From positions 3,952,501-4,016,500 of the forward strand of contig NZ_CP121445.1 in the NCBI RefSeq assembly GCF_029689925.1: a stretch of 64,000 nucleotides of DNA, in the 5' to 3' direction. The notes under the pieces are model-generated. The model made no database searches. It was given only the letters and a program-made list of their open reading frames with translations, and was not told the DNA's origin. This stretch comes from Anaerocolumna sp. AGMB13025. Its GTDB lineage: Bacteria > Bacillota > Clostridia > Lachnospirales > Lachnospiraceae. Position 1 is the stretch's first letter; each line of letters opens with the position of its first letter. Of the stretch, positions 19,259 to 28,961 are shown piece after piece. Made by a program: the position numbers and the translations under genes.

Positions 19259-21532
19259 TTACAGTGAAACCGGTTTATTGGCTTTGTCTGACTGCCCTTT
19301 CACTTTAGGCGCGTTTTCTTCTGAAATAACCGGTGAACAAGTAAATACTGCAACCCCAAGTGGTGGTACAATCAGACTGATAGAATCCTCCCTGCCATCT
19401 GTCACTATTTTTTTAGATTGCTTCAATCTGGGATTTATATTGCCGTTCCCACCAAAAAGTTCCCTGTCGCTATTAAAAATTTCTTTATATTTTCCAGGAA
19501 AAGGTACTCCCATCTGAAAATTTTTATATACAACAGGAGTAAAATTACATACGACCAGCAAAATTTCACTATTAACCGACTTTCTGGTAAAGGCTATAAT
19601 ACTATGGTCGGCATCCATACAACTTACCCATTCAAATCCTGTTTCTTCGTAATCCAGTTCATAGAGTGCAGGATGGGAACGATATAGTTTATTCAGTTCC
19701 TTTACATAACGGTTTAATTTTTCATGGAGCCCTTTATCCAGTAAGTGCCAGTCAAGACTTTTGGCTTCATTCCATTCGGAAGGCTGGGCAAAGTCCTGTC
19801 CCATAAATAATAATTTTTTCCCGGGATGGCACATCATAAAGCCATAGGCTACCCTTAAATTGGAAAATTTATGTTCTTCTGTTCCCGGCATCTTATTAAT
19901 CATGGAGCCTTTCCCATGAACTACTTCATCATGAGAAAATACCAGCATAAATTTCTCGCTGTAGGCATAAATCATGCTAAAGGTAAGTTCTCCGTGACGA
20001 CCTTTCCGAAACAGGGGATCACACTTCATATAATTCGTAAAGTCATTCATCCAGCCCAAATTCCATTTAAAATCAAAGCCCAATCCACCATCCGTCACAT
20101 CACCGGTAACCTTAGGCCAGGAAGTAGATTCTTCTGCTATCAGAAACGCTCCATCCTCTCTCTTTTTAAATATGGAGTTAAGATGCTTTAGTAATTCAAC
20201 TGCTTCCAGATTCTCGTTGCCGCCGTAAATATTGGCAATCCATTCACCGTCTTTTTTGCCGTAGTCCAGATACAGCATGGAAGCTACCGCATCCATTCGT
20301 ATGCCGTCGGCATGATATTTTTCTACCCAGAACAATGCATTAGCAAGGAGGAAATTAGACACCTGTGGTCTTCCGTAATTATAAATCAGGGTTCCCCAAT
20401 GGGGGTGCGCTCCCTGTTTTGGATCTTTATGTTCGTACAGGCAGGTACCGTCAAAATTCGCCAGTCCAAAGGCATCCCTCGGAAAATGGGCCGGCACCCA
20501 GTCAAGGATTACACCGATTCCCTGACTGTGCATATAGTCCATAAAATACATAAAATCAGCAGGTGACCCGTATCTGGCCGTAGGTGCATAATAACCGGTA
20601 AGCTGATACCCCCAGGAACCATCAAAGGGATGCTCCATAATAGGAAGTAGTTCGATATGGGTGTACCCCATATCTTTCACATAACCGCCCAGCATAGGTG
20701 CCAGTTCTCTGTAATTATAAAATTCCCGCTCCTCCTCTACAGGAGGTTTCTTCCAGGACCCTAAATGTACTTCATAAACATTCATGGGACTTATGGCGCA
20801 CTGGTATTTGGCTCTAGCCTTAAGCCAGCTCTTATCCTGCCACTCATATTCCTTTAGATCACAGATAATCGATGCATTGTCAGGTCTAAGTTCTGTTCTG
20901 TTTGCATAAGGATCGGCTTTTAAAACTATCAGACCGCCTTTTATTTTTATTTCATATTTATAGATTTCACCTGATTTTAACCCGGGTATAAACAATTCAA
21001 ATATACCGGAATCATACAATCGTCTCATCTGATGACGTCTGCCATCCCAATTATTAAAATTACCTACTACACTGACCCTTACGGCATTAGGCGCCCACAC
21101 TGCAAATAAAGCACCTTTGATATCATCCGTTTCCATAAGGTGTGCACCTAATATATCATAGGCAGTATAATGAATTCCATTTGAAAAACGGGTTAGCTCC
21201 ACAGGATCAATCATAGGTTCAAAGGAATAGGGATCAACGATTTCCATTGTAGTGTTGTTATCATAGGTGATTTGAAATGTATAGGGATTTACCTTATTAC
21301 CGGGGAGCAGAACTGAGAAAAACCCTTCCTCTTCCATAAGGATCATAGGATATTCCACACCGGTCTTTGTTATTCTTACCTTCATCTCAACAGCCGTGGG
21401 AATAAAGGCATTAATCACAACCCCCTTATCTGTAATATGGGGTCCTAACAGACTGTGCGGATTATCATGTTCCGAATATATAATCGTTTCGACTTCCGCC
21501 TGGTCCAATAAATCATAAAGTGAATCCTCCAT
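19259..21532 (-). CDS. glgB: 1,4-alpha-glucan branching enzyme
   Basis: A 757-residue GH13 enzyme creating alpha-1,6 branches in glycogen. An N-terminal domain is followed by a CBM48 domain with FAVWAPNAVRVSVVGNFNNW. The catalytic barrel contains ELLPIMEHPFDGSWGYQ, nucleophile D414 in GIRMDAVASML, acid/base E467 in LIAEEST and D535 in FSHDEVVHGKG. These are offset by 9 from the E. coli residues D405, E458 and D526. The C-terminal beta domain ends with an unusual Lys-rich tail. AGGAGG precedes the start. It is third in the manA-DUF624-glgB unit. No other glycogen genes are in this window. Confidence 0.97.
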   Translation of the reverse strand: MEDSLYDLLDQAEVETIIYSEHDNPHSLLGPHITDKGVVINAFIPTAVEMKVRITKTGVEYPMILMEEEGFFSVLLPGNKVNPYTFQITYDNNTTMEIVDPYSFEPMIDPVELTRFSNGIHYTAYDILGAHLMETDDIKGALFAVWAPNAVRVSVVGNFNNWDGRRHQMRRLYDSGIFELFIPGLKSGEIYKYEIKIKGGLIVLKADPYANRTELRPDNASIICDLKEYEWQDKSWLKARAKYQCAISPMNVYEVHLGSWKKPPVEEEREFYNYRELAPMLGGYVKDMGYTHIELLPIMEHPFDGSWGYQLTGYYAPTARYGSPADFMYFMDYMHSQGIGVILDWVPAHFPRDAFGLANFDGTCLYEHKDPKQGAHPHWGTLIYNYGRPQVSNFLLANALFWVEKYHADGIRMDAVASMLYLDYGKKDGEWIANIYGGNENLEAVELLKHLNSIFKKREDGAFLIAEESTSWPKVTGDVTDGGLGFDFKWNLGWMNDFTNYMKCDPLFRKGRHGELTFSMIYAYSEKFMLVFSHDEVVHGKGSMINKMPGTEEHKFSNLRVAYGFMMCHPGKKLLFMGQDFAQPSEWNEAKSLDWHLLDKGLHEKLNRYVKELNKLYRSHPALYELDYEETGFEWVSCMDADHSIIAFTRKSVNSEILLVVCNFTPVVYKNFQMGVPFPGKYKEIFNSDRELFGGNGNINPRLKQSKKIVTDGREDSISLIVPPLGVAVFTCSPVISEENAPKVKGQSDKANKPVSL

Positions 21533-21593
21533 ACTTGAATCCTCCTGTTTTGATTAATACACCACTATAATCTTACACTTAATTAATCCTTGA

Positions 21594-22244
21594 TTATTCC
21601 AGGTACCATTCATCTTTGCCTGAGGTTTCACCGTCCTCAGTTTTCTCCGGCATATACTTTTTAAATACTCGTTCCATTAAAAATGAAGTTACCAGAGTAC
21701 ACAATGCAGGTGTTATTAATATTGCAATGGGCATAATGTAAGTACCTAATATAAATGCTGCCGTAACAATCGCCATAAGTATTGTTGTCGGAAGATGTCT
21801 CACAGCCATATATAAAGAGGTCTTAAACAATTGTTTAATTCCCACACTGAACCTCGATAGTACCGGAAAAACATAAAGTGTCACACAGGCAAGCAAAAAC
21901 AGCATCGCATTAAAAATACTCAACAGAACAAACCCCTTCGTGCCTGTCATGTTGGCTGCAAATTTTCGGTCAAAAAATAATACTAAAAATAATAATGTAA
22001 CGATAACACCTGAAATCACACCACTTTTAAAATTCATCTTAAACGAATGGAAAAATTCGCGGGTCAAATAACCTCTCTCTCGTCTTATTACTTTCACAAC
22101 CGCGTAATAGAGTGAAGTTGTTGCAGGACCGATTGTAACAATCGGTAAACAGCATATCAGAAATATCAGACTGATGATAATAATATCCACAAACTTGCTT
22201 AAGGCAGTGAAGAAACCATTATCCATATTAAAAAAATTACCCAT
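21594..22244 (-). CDS. DUF624 (YesL-like) membrane protein
   Basis: A 216-residue integral membrane protein of unknown function. It has the YesL/DUF624 N-terminal pattern: a helix with FLICCLPIVTIGPATTSLYYA, then the charged VIRRERGYLTREFFHSFK loop. About four further helices and a charged C-terminal tail follow. DUF624 proteins often sit in carbohydrate operons, and here it lies between manA (18 bp upstream) and glgB (61 bp downstream). AAGGAG precedes the start and lies at the manA stop. It may help membrane sugar transport or sensing; this is inferred from context only. Confidence 0.88.
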   Translation of the reverse strand: MGNFFNMDNGFFTALSKFVDIIIISLIFLICCLPIVTIGPATTSLYYAVVKVIRRERGYLTREFFHSFKMNFKSGVISGVIVTLLFLVLFFDRKFAANMTGTKGFVLLSIFNAMLFLLACVTLYVFPVLSRFSVGIKQLFKTSLYMAVRHLPTTILMAIVTAAFILGTYIMPIAILITPALCTLVTSFLMERVFKKYMPEKTEDGETSGKDEWYLE

Positions 22245-22262
22245 TTGTAATCTCCTTCTCCT

Positions 22263-23195
22263 TTAAATATGTGAAGTAATCAGCTGTATCTTACCTTCTA
22301 CGGTGTATGTTCCGTAAGCCGCCGGTAATATAAAGTGATCGCCTTTTGTTATTTTAGTTCCATCAATTTTACCTTCTCCGTCAATTACACTTAAAATCGT
22401 AAAAGGTTCCGTCTGATCAAATGTCTGCCTGCCAGTCACTGTTAATTTCTTTACTGTATAGTATTGACAGGTTTCCAGTTCTTCTACCACAGCCTGTTCC
22501 ATTCGTATCTCTTTTCTGTCGGTATTCTTATCCACATGAGGACATTTTATTACATCGATACTTTTATCTATATGAAGTTCTCTGGGTTTTCCGTCTGATA
22601 ATCGGTCATAATCGTATAATCGGTAGGTAATATCGCTGTTTTGCTGGGTTTCCAATATTACTGTGCCAGCTTTTATGGCATGTACTGTGCCAGGATCGAT
22701 CTGAAAGAAATCACCTTTTTTAATTGGCAGTACACGTATCAGCTCATTCCAGCGTTGTTCTGCTATCATAGTTTTTAATTCTTCTTTATCCTTAGCATTG
22801 TGTCCGACTACAATCTGTCCGTCAGTATCGCAGTCTAAGATATACCAGCATTCTGTTTTACCTAAAGAGCCATTCTCATATTGGCTTGCATAGTCATCGC
22901 CGGGATGTACCTGTATGCTTAAATCTGCTTTTGCATCTATTATTTTAATTAATAACGGGAAGGTATCTCCTTTCGCACCGCCGAATATTTCTCTGTGGTT
23001 TTTCCATAGGCTGCTTAATTTTTCACCCTTATATGCACCATTTTTGATGGTACAATCTCCGTTTGAGTGTGCGCTGACTGCCCAGCATTCCCCTGTATTA
23101 TCACTGGGGATGTTATAGCCGAAATCGGTCTTAAGCCGGTTGCCGCCCCAGATCATTTCCTTAAATATAGGTTCTAAAAATATTATTTCTTTCAT
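22263..23195 (-). CDS. manA: Mannose-6-phosphate isomerase, class I
   Basis: A 310-residue zinc cupin enzyme interconverting mannose-6-phosphate and fructose-6-phosphate. The size matches Bacillus-type ManA (about 315). Motifs: IFKEMIWGGNRL at the N terminus, GECWAVSAHSNGDC, the metal-site LSIQVHPGDDYA, GKTECWYIL and PGTVHAIKAGTVILE. GGAGGCAGC lies just before the ATG. It is first gene of a unit with the DUF624 and glgB genes, linking mannose entry with glycogen branching. Upstream lies a long palindromic element rather than an ordinary promoter region. Confidence 0.96.
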   Translation of the reverse strand: MKEIIFLEPIFKEMIWGGNRLKTDFGYNIPSDNTGECWAVSAHSNGDCTIKNGAYKGEKLSSLWKNHREIFGGAKGDTFPLLIKIIDAKADLSIQVHPGDDYASQYENGSLGKTECWYILDCDTDGQIVVGHNAKDKEELKTMIAEQRWNELIRVLPIKKGDFFQIDPGTVHAIKAGTVILETQQNSDITYRLYDYDRLSDGKPRELHIDKSIDVIKCPHVDKNTDRKEIRMEQAVVEELETCQYYTVKKLTVTGRQTFDQTEPFTILSVIDGEGKIDGTKITKGDHFILPAAYGTYTVEGKIQLITSHI

Positions 23196-23292
23196 TGCTG
23201 CCTCCTAAGTATTTGTTAAGCTTGGCTTTATTTTACCACATTTTTGGTGGATACAAAAGTGAAAATTATCTAAATTCTTTATAGACAGGGAC

Positions 23293-23603
23293 GCTTTTGC
23301 ATTTGGGGGTATGGAGGGAAGAAGGCTGCGGCAGTTTTTTGTGGGCTTGGTAGTAAAGGATTATGATTTTGCTAAGGGCAAGGAACCTTACTTGGAGCCA
23401 CAAAACAGAGCTGAACTCACAAGAAAAATGCTCCTATGGTCGCGTTTTTCTTGTTCAGACAGCAGCTCTTCGCGCAATTTATTGCGCGTTTGTGTGATCG
23501 TAAGGTTCCCTGCCCTAAGCAAAAGTCAATAATCCCTTAGATGCCAAGCCCACAAAAAACTGCCGCAGCCTTCTTCCGTAAATATTGTCTTTGATGCAAA
23601 AGC
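23293..23603. repeat. 310-bp nested palindromic element
   Basis: The arm at 23317-23391 matches the reverse complement of 23500-23577 over about 75 bp with few mismatches; it starts GGAAGAAGGCTGCGGCAG and ends GGAACCTTAC. Outside it GCTTTTGCAT (23293-23302) pairs with ATGCAAAAGC (23594-23603). Inside it further stems occur: AGAGCTG with CAGCTCT, ACAAGAAAAA with TTTTTCTTGT, and a GCGCAAT/ATTGCGC hairpin. No transposase ORF is present. It could be a mobile MITE-like element or a structured RNA. It lies between manA and the S-layer gene, both on the minus strand. Confidence 0.85.
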
Positions 23604-23777
23604 TGTTATTGGTTTGGGTTTAATTTATTATTTTACTTTTTTCAACTTGGTGTTTTGCTATAGATAAAGAGGTGCTTAAGACTAACATCTTAGTAGTTTT
23701 TTGATTTTTCCGAGATTAAGATAAAACGAAATGTCAGTTTACTGACCTTTTCGCACCTTGGCGGATCATAAAATAAA

Positions 23778-23812
23778 GAGTGAGCCGAACTTATAAAGTA
23801 ATCGGCTCACTC
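23778..23812. terminator. Intrinsic terminator of the S-layer-type gene
   Basis: GAGTGAGCCGA and TCGGCTCACTC form a perfect 11-bp stem with a 13-nt loop. T-rich DNA follows on both sides, so it could act in both directions. It lies about 90 bp past the stop of the minus-strand gene. A small GTCAG/CTGAC hairpin lies nearby at 23731-23745. Confidence 0.85.
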
Positions 23813-23903
23813 TCTATTTATTTTAGACTGTTTATATTGAACTATTCATTTACATATTGTAATTCGCGAATATTGCTATGTCGTTTTTCCTTTTCATTAC
23901 TAC

Positions 23904-26156
23904 TTATTTTTCCACATTTAACATCGCTATAATTAAATCGGCTGCTTCACCACGGGTCAGTTTATCATTAGGTCTGAATTCGTTGTCAGTGTTGCCGGTT
24001 ATCAGGTTTAGACCTTGAGCTAGTGCTGTATATCCCTGATTTTCTGAGGATATCTGGCTTTGATCTTTAAAGTTGGCATTATAGATACCTTTTAATTTTG
24101 CGATGCTTTCATAACCTAGTACCTGTACTGCAAATTTTGCGGCAGCGACACGGGTTAATGTTGTGTCATCGTTGTTTATTTTATATTTATTGTTGTTATA
24201 ATAGATGCCTGACTGATTTAAGAAATCAGTTAATTCTTTTGTTGTAATAGCCTGGTCCGGTTTAAATTCACCGCCTTTAAAACCAATCCCGATTTCAGCT
24301 AAGAGCCTGATATTTCGTTCAGACAATGAATTGCTAATGTCTTTATAATTGTATAAGTTCTCCGGTGCAACATATTCATCACCGTTATAATCGATCTGTT
24401 TACCGGTAAAGGGTGAAATCGTGTTCGGTGAAATATCTGTACGATAAACCAGACGTACTTTACTGTCTACGGAATACGCATCTGTTCTGATAATGTCCAT
24501 ACCCTTACTGTCATAGGAATGGATGTTATTTATTTCGTATACCAGTTGATAGCCTTTATTCTGAATATAGATATTAAAGGCATTATCCGAGTTTATGATG
24601 TTTTTAGGAGCCTCAAAGGTTACATTCTCATTCCAGTTATAGTTAAAGGAAGTTACCTTTCCGGTCACACCATCAACTGCACCATAGATTCCATTAAAAG
24701 GATATTCGATGCCCTCGTTTACTCTGTTATAATTATAATTGTAACCGCCGTATATTTCTTTTTCCTTATCATAGGCAATCACATAGCCGCCCTGGTCGTC
24801 GGTAAGTTTTGAATTGTTAAATTTATCCGGTATCTGTGCTTTTAAGAAACTTTCTAATATGCTCTGACCTTGTTCCCTGTCATATTTTACTTTAATCGTT
24901 TCCAATTCTTTTGCAGTCATGTTGTTATAATCTTTTACTGTTGCATTAAAATATATTATCTTGCCGGTCACAGCATCTACAGAGGCGTTAACATGAGCGC
25001 GATAGCTATCCCCGCTCTTTTTATCTATTTCCCTGGGATCTGTCAGGGTAATGTTCCAGGCATATCTGGTTTTATCATCCTTTGTATAATAATTATTCTG
25101 TTTATATAAGGATGCTGTTATGGATTTTAAGTTGGAATCCAGCAGTAAGCTCTTATTCTCAGTTATTGCTTTAATGGCTGCGTCTTTACTGATTAATCCC
25201 TTGATTTCGTCAACTTTGGTGATTTCTTCCTGTGTTAAACTGCCGGTATCACTTTTATCACCCATAGCAGCAGTTGCCATGGTTTGACTTTCTGAATATT
25301 TCATCCATTCGTTCTGAGAGGTATACACCTCACCGGTTTTCGCATCAACAGAAACATAAGAATTATCCGGGCTGTATACTAAAAATGCCTTAATCTTGCT
25401 TTTACCATTACTATCCGGTGTGTAGGCATTTTGATAGGTTAATTTCATTTTAATGGTTTTGCCGATTTTTTTAGCTGCTTCATCCTTAGTAATTTTGGTG
25501 TCAGGGGAAGGGATTTCTGCCTGATACAGCCAGTTGGCACTATATGACATAACTTTTCCAGTCTCATAATTAACGCCTACTGATACGGAATTATCCGGCA
25601 TTGGTATTCCATTCTCCACACGCTGGTATTCATAATTGTATACACCGCCGTAAGAGCCGTTTGCACCAATATATTTGAGTTTACCGGATATGTCCGGAGC
25701 TACCTTTTTAATAAATTTATCAGCAGTTGATTTTAAATCCGCCTTTAAATATTTAGGCGCATAATTACCGGATGCATCATCTCCGGTATTGTAGCTAATA
25801 ATATTACCACTCTGGTCACTTTCGATTGATATATTTTTCGTATTATCTTTCGTGGTCCAATTTAAGGTCCAGACAGCTCCTCCGTAATAATTACTTGCAT
25901 TAAAATAGTAATCAAATTGTGTGAGCTCTGCAGGAACTGTGATCTTCGCCTTAACCAGCTTGATGACACGTTCCAGATCTTCCGATTTCGGTTCCTGTGA
26001 TGTAGAGCCTGTAACAACAACCTCTCCTTTTGCAGGAATATCAATGGATGCGATACTGCTTGCAGCACTATCTGCTGCCGCATAAACAAATGCAGGCATA
26101 CCAGTAGTAAGCATACATCCAACTAAAACCAATGGCACTATTTTTTTTCTTAACAT
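23904..26156 (-). CDS. Secreted YcdB/YcdC-PepSY-like protein with S-layer homology domains
   Basis: A 750-residue exported protein. Signal peptide: MLRKKIVPLVLVGCML to about residue 27. The central ~550 residues hold repeated YcdB/YcdC (PepSY-related) segments with recurrent patterns such as VNYETGKVMSYSANW, VDAVTGKIIYFNATV and VDGVTGKVTSFNYNW. PepSY-type domains are often peptidase inhibitors. The last ~150 residues contain S-layer homology repeats (FKPDQAITTKELTDFL; FRPNDKLTRGEAADLIIAML), which usually bind cell-wall polymers. AAAGGAGG precedes the chosen start. It has its own terminator. Function is inferred as a cell-wall-attached protein, perhaps modulating extracellular proteases. Confidence 0.85.
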   Translation of the reverse strand: MLRKKIVPLVLVGCMLTTGMPAFVYAAADSAASSIASIDIPAKGEVVVTGSTSQEPKSEDLERVIKLVKAKITVPAELTQFDYYFNASNYYGGAVWTLNWTTKDNTKNISIESDQSGNIISYNTGDDASGNYAPKYLKADLKSTADKFIKKVAPDISGKLKYIGANGSYGGVYNYEYQRVENGIPMPDNSVSVGVNYETGKVMSYSANWLYQAEIPSPDTKITKDEAAKKIGKTIKMKLTYQNAYTPDSNGKSKIKAFLVYSPDNSYVSVDAKTGEVYTSQNEWMKYSESQTMATAAMGDKSDTGSLTQEEITKVDEIKGLISKDAAIKAITENKSLLLDSNLKSITASLYKQNNYYTKDDKTRYAWNITLTDPREIDKKSGDSYRAHVNASVDAVTGKIIYFNATVKDYNNMTAKELETIKVKYDREQGQSILESFLKAQIPDKFNNSKLTDDQGGYVIAYDKEKEIYGGYNYNYNRVNEGIEYPFNGIYGAVDGVTGKVTSFNYNWNENVTFEAPKNIINSDNAFNIYIQNKGYQLVYEINNIHSYDSKGMDIIRTDAYSVDSKVRLVYRTDISPNTISPFTGKQIDYNGDEYVAPENLYNYKDISNSLSERNIRLLAEIGIGFKGGEFKPDQAITTKELTDFLNQSGIYYNNNKYKINNDDTTLTRVAAAKFAVQVLGYESIAKLKGIYNANFKDQSQISSENQGYTALAQGLNLITGNTDNEFRPNDKLTRGEAADLIIAMLNVEK

Positions 26157-26415
26157 ATGAATTCCTCCTTTTGTCATTTACTTTCAATCATTAGACGATG
26201 TAAAATTTGGTTTAGTTCCATTTTATTTCTATTTTTTATAAAAATTTGAAAAATAATTTTATCTGGATTAATATTGCCAAATATATGAATTTATATTAAT
26301 ATTTAATATTAGGATTCGTCTGTCAAAAAACCTCTCAACAGTATTTTATATTAGATTTATTCATAAATATGATGATAAAAAAGCCAAACTATACTTAAGG
26401 AGTGTATGTATAAAT

Positions 26416-27105
26416 ATGAAAACCAAAGCATTTCGAGCTGCTTTTCCCTTTACCGTACCTGTATTAACCGGTTATATTGTTCTTGGCATTGCTTACGGTA
26501 TTATCCTAAGCAGTAAAGGCTATTCCTTTTTGTGGGCAGCCTTTACCAGTATATTTATTTATGCCGGTTCCATGCAGTTTGTATCCCTAAGCCTTTTAGC
26601 CGCTGGCTTCCATCCCCTATATGCATGTTTTATGACCTTAATGGTAAATACCAGGCATTTGTTTTATGGAATCTCCATGCTTTCTAAATTCCGTGGAACA
26701 GGTAAGAAAAAACCTTATTTAATCCTGGGACTAACAGATGAAACCTTTTCCCTGTTATGTTCTGCTAAAGCACCGGAGGGCGTTGATCAAGGCTGGTTTA
26801 TGTTTTTTATAACCCTATTGGACCAGATTTATTGGGTCACCGGCTCTGTCCTTGGGAATCTCCTTGGAAGTTTAATTTCTTTTAACACCAAAGGCATCGA
26901 CTTTGCCTTAACCGCATTATTTATTGTGATTTTTATAAATCAGTGGAAATCCACCAATAATCATATTCCTGTGTTAATCGGACTTAGTGCTTCCATTGCC
27001 TGCAGATTAATTTTTGGAGCTTCGAATTTTATAATTCCCTCCATGGTTATTATCCTTACCCTTGTTACCGTGTTTCAAAAGAAAATAGAATCGAGGAATA
27101 CATAA
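26416..27105 (+). CDS. azlC: Branched-chain amino acid exporter large subunit, AzlC family
   Basis: A 229-residue membrane protein with about six to seven helices. The AzlC signature region is VPVLTGYIVLGIAYGIIL, and IYAGSMQFVSLSLLAAG and MVNTRHLFYGISML are typical. With AzlD it exports branched-chain amino acids or analogues in Bacillus. The stop overlaps the azlD start (TAATG). The upstream 26157-26415 region is AT-rich and should hold the promoter. Confidence 0.93.
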   Translation: MKTKAFRAAFPFTVPVLTGYIVLGIAYGIILSSKGYSFLWAAFTSIFIYAGSMQFVSLSLLAAGFHPLYACFMTLMVNTRHLFYGISMLSKFRGTGKKKPYLILGLTDETFSLLCSAKAPEGVDQGWFMFFITLLDQIYWVTGSVLGNLLGSLISFNTKGIDFALTALFIVIFINQWKSTNNHIPVLIGLSASIACRLIFGASNFIIPSMVIILTLVTVFQKKIESRNT

Positions 27106-27434
27106 TGTCTTTTACCTTCAGCCAGTCCATACTCTTTTTTGGAATCATCAGTCTGACCACCATGGCAATCCGGGCTCTGCCATTTTTATTATTTCCAGAA
27201 AATAAGAAAACTCCTAAATTTATTTTGTATTTAGGTTCTGTTTTGCCATATACCATTATCGGCATGCTCGTTATCTATTGTTTAAAGGACGTTTCATTTG
27301 TCAAAACGCCTTATGGTCTTCCGGAAGTGATTTCCATAGCAGTTATCGTACTGCTCCATCTTTGGAAAAACAACACCCTTTTAAGCATTGGGGCCGGAAC
27401 CGTTATTTATATGTTTTTGGTTCAGTTTATTTGA
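27105..27434 (+). CDS. azlD: Branched-chain amino acid exporter small subunit, AzlD family
   Basis: A 109-residue membrane protein with about four helices; FFGIISLTTMAIRALPFLLFP and LGSVLPYTIIGMLVIYCL match the family. It overlaps azlC by one base, so the two are translated together. Its last 8 bp overlap the 3' end of the convergent DUF1015 gene, leaving no room for a separate terminator. Confidence 0.92.
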   Translation: MSFTFSQSILFFGIISLTTMAIRALPFLLFPENKKTPKFILYLGSVLPYTIIGMLVIYCLKDVSFVKTPYGLPEVISIAVIVLLHLWKNNTLLSIGAGTVIYMFLVQFI

Positions 27435-28677
27435 GCCTGCTTAAACTATGGATAAACAAACCGCTCCTTAATTTAGGTTCAAACCAGGTAGATTTTGGCG
27501 GCATTAATTTCTTAGCATCTGAAACAGCAAATAATTCTGTAATACTGGTAGGATACATAGAAAATGCTGCAGCCATATCTTCGTCAACCCTCTTTTTAAG
27601 TTCCTTAAGACCTCTGATTCCACCCACAAAATCAATCCGCTTATCCGTACGGGGATCCCCGATTAAGAGAATTTTTCCCAGTAAATAATTCTGTAAAATA
27701 GAGACATCCAGGGCTTCCACCGGATCGGTATTACTTCTGACCTCTTCATGTGCCGTAAGCTTATACCAGTTTCCATTCGTGTACATACCAAAGCATCCCT
27801 TTTTCTCAGGCGCATATTCTGCACTGCCAAGTAATTCCACTGTGAAATATTCCGAAATACAGTTAAGGAATTCCTCTGCTTCAAGACCATTTAAATCCTT
27901 TACCACCCTGTTATATGGCAGAATCATAAGCTGATCCTCAGGAAACAATACCGACAGAAAATAATTGAATTCTTCTGTACCATCATAATCAGGATTTTCC
28001 TGTCTTCTTTTTAATCCGACCTTCACCGCCGAAGCTGCTCTGTGGTGGCCGTCTGCAATATAGATGCTTCTGATACCAGCAAAAGCTGTCCGGATACCTT
28101 CAATTTTTTCACTATCCCTAATAATCCAGACATTATGCGTAATCCCATCCGGTGAGGTAAAGCCATAAAGAACCGGTTCCCTCTTAACTCCCCCTATGAT
28201 TTCATTGATTCTGTTCTGGGAACGGTAGGCTAAAAAAATGGGTCCGGTCTGGGCATTGCAGATATCAACATGGCATATGCGGTCAAGTTCTTTATCTTCC
28301 CTGGTATTCTCATGTTTCTTAATGATATTATTCAGATAATCATCAATAGAGGAGCAGGCAACCAGACCGGTCTGTGACCTTCCATCCATAATCAGCTCAT
28401 ATACGTAATAATACTCTTCGTTATCCGTTATTAAAGTTCCATCCGCTATCATATCTTTTAATAGGTCTCCTGCTTTTTGATAAACCCTGTTATCATTGGC
28501 ATCCACCGAATCGTTAAACTGGGTCTCTGCCCTGTCAATACGCAGAAAGGACATAGGTTCCCTTATGATTTCTGCCTTTGCTTCTGCCCGGTTATATACA
28601 TCATAGGGTAACGCCGCTATTTTGCCTGCCACCTCTTTTTGAGGTCTGATACACTGAAACGGTTTCACATCTGCCAT
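27427..28677 (-). CDS. DUF1015 family protein
   Basis: A 416-residue protein of the DUF1015 (SerB-associated) family, function unknown. Features: MADVKPFQCIRPQKEVAGKI and ALPYDVYNRAEA at the N terminus, SFLRIDRAE, and the conserved IYIADGHHRAASAVK with a His-His pair resembling a nuclease or phosphatase site. GGGAGG precedes the start at 28677; the 13-residue upstream extension is not supported. In many Clostridia such genes sit beside serC and serA; here those genes are 6 kb away on the same strand. A role in serine metabolism is therefore possible but unproved. Confidence 0.88.
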   Translation of the reverse strand: MADVKPFQCIRPQKEVAGKIAALPYDVYNRAEAKAEIIREPMSFLRIDRAETQFNDSVDANDNRVYQKAGDLLKDMIADGTLITDNEEYYYVYELIMDGRSQTGLVACSSIDDYLNNIIKKHENTREDKELDRICHVDICNAQTGPIFLAYRSQNRINEIIGGVKREPVLYGFTSPDGITHNVWIIRDSEKIEGIRTAFAGIRSIYIADGHHRAASAVKVGLKRRQENPDYDGTEEFNYFLSVLFPEDQLMILPYNRVVKDLNGLEAEEFLNCISEYFTVELLGSAEYAPEKKGCFGMYTNGNWYKLTAHEEVRSNTDPVEALDVSILQNYLLGKILLIGDPRTDKRIDFVGGIRGLKELKKRVDEDMAAAFSMYPTSITELFAVSDAKKLMPPKSTWFEPKLRSGLFIHSLSRLK

Positions 28678-28891
28678 GAACGAAATCCTCCCTAAGTTAA
28701 GTTTTTTGTATTTCATGCATTTCTTTCTGCACTAATATGACACATCTTTTATAACATTATAATTCATATAACTTAAAAATCAAGTAATTTTCCTTTAGCC
28801 GAAGTACCTTAAGGCTAACAAATTATGTGTTATATTAAAATAGTGACTCCCTGCTCTATGAGTAACTTAACAGAATAATATATACTAGTTA

Positions 28892-28948
28892 TTGACATCT
28901 TAGTCTATAAGGAGTAGACTGAGATTATTAGTCGATTCTTAATAGACT
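28892..28948 (+). promoter_or_regulatory. Promoter with overlapping BlaI-type operators
   Basis: TTGACA (28892-28897), 17 bp and TAGACT (28915-28920) form the promoter. A dyad AGTCTA-N7-TAGACT (core of 28899-28923) lies between the boxes, and a second dyad AGTC-N11-GACT lies at 28930-28948. Dyads of this kind are expected targets of the BlaI-like repressor encoded next. The -10 box is one half of the first dyad. Confidence 0.7.
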
Positions 28949-28961
28949 GGAGGAATTATTG

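Noticed and set aside
23311..23532. 73-codon plus-strand ORF
   Set aside because: It is contained in the palindromic element, has no ribosome site and no protein-like pattern.
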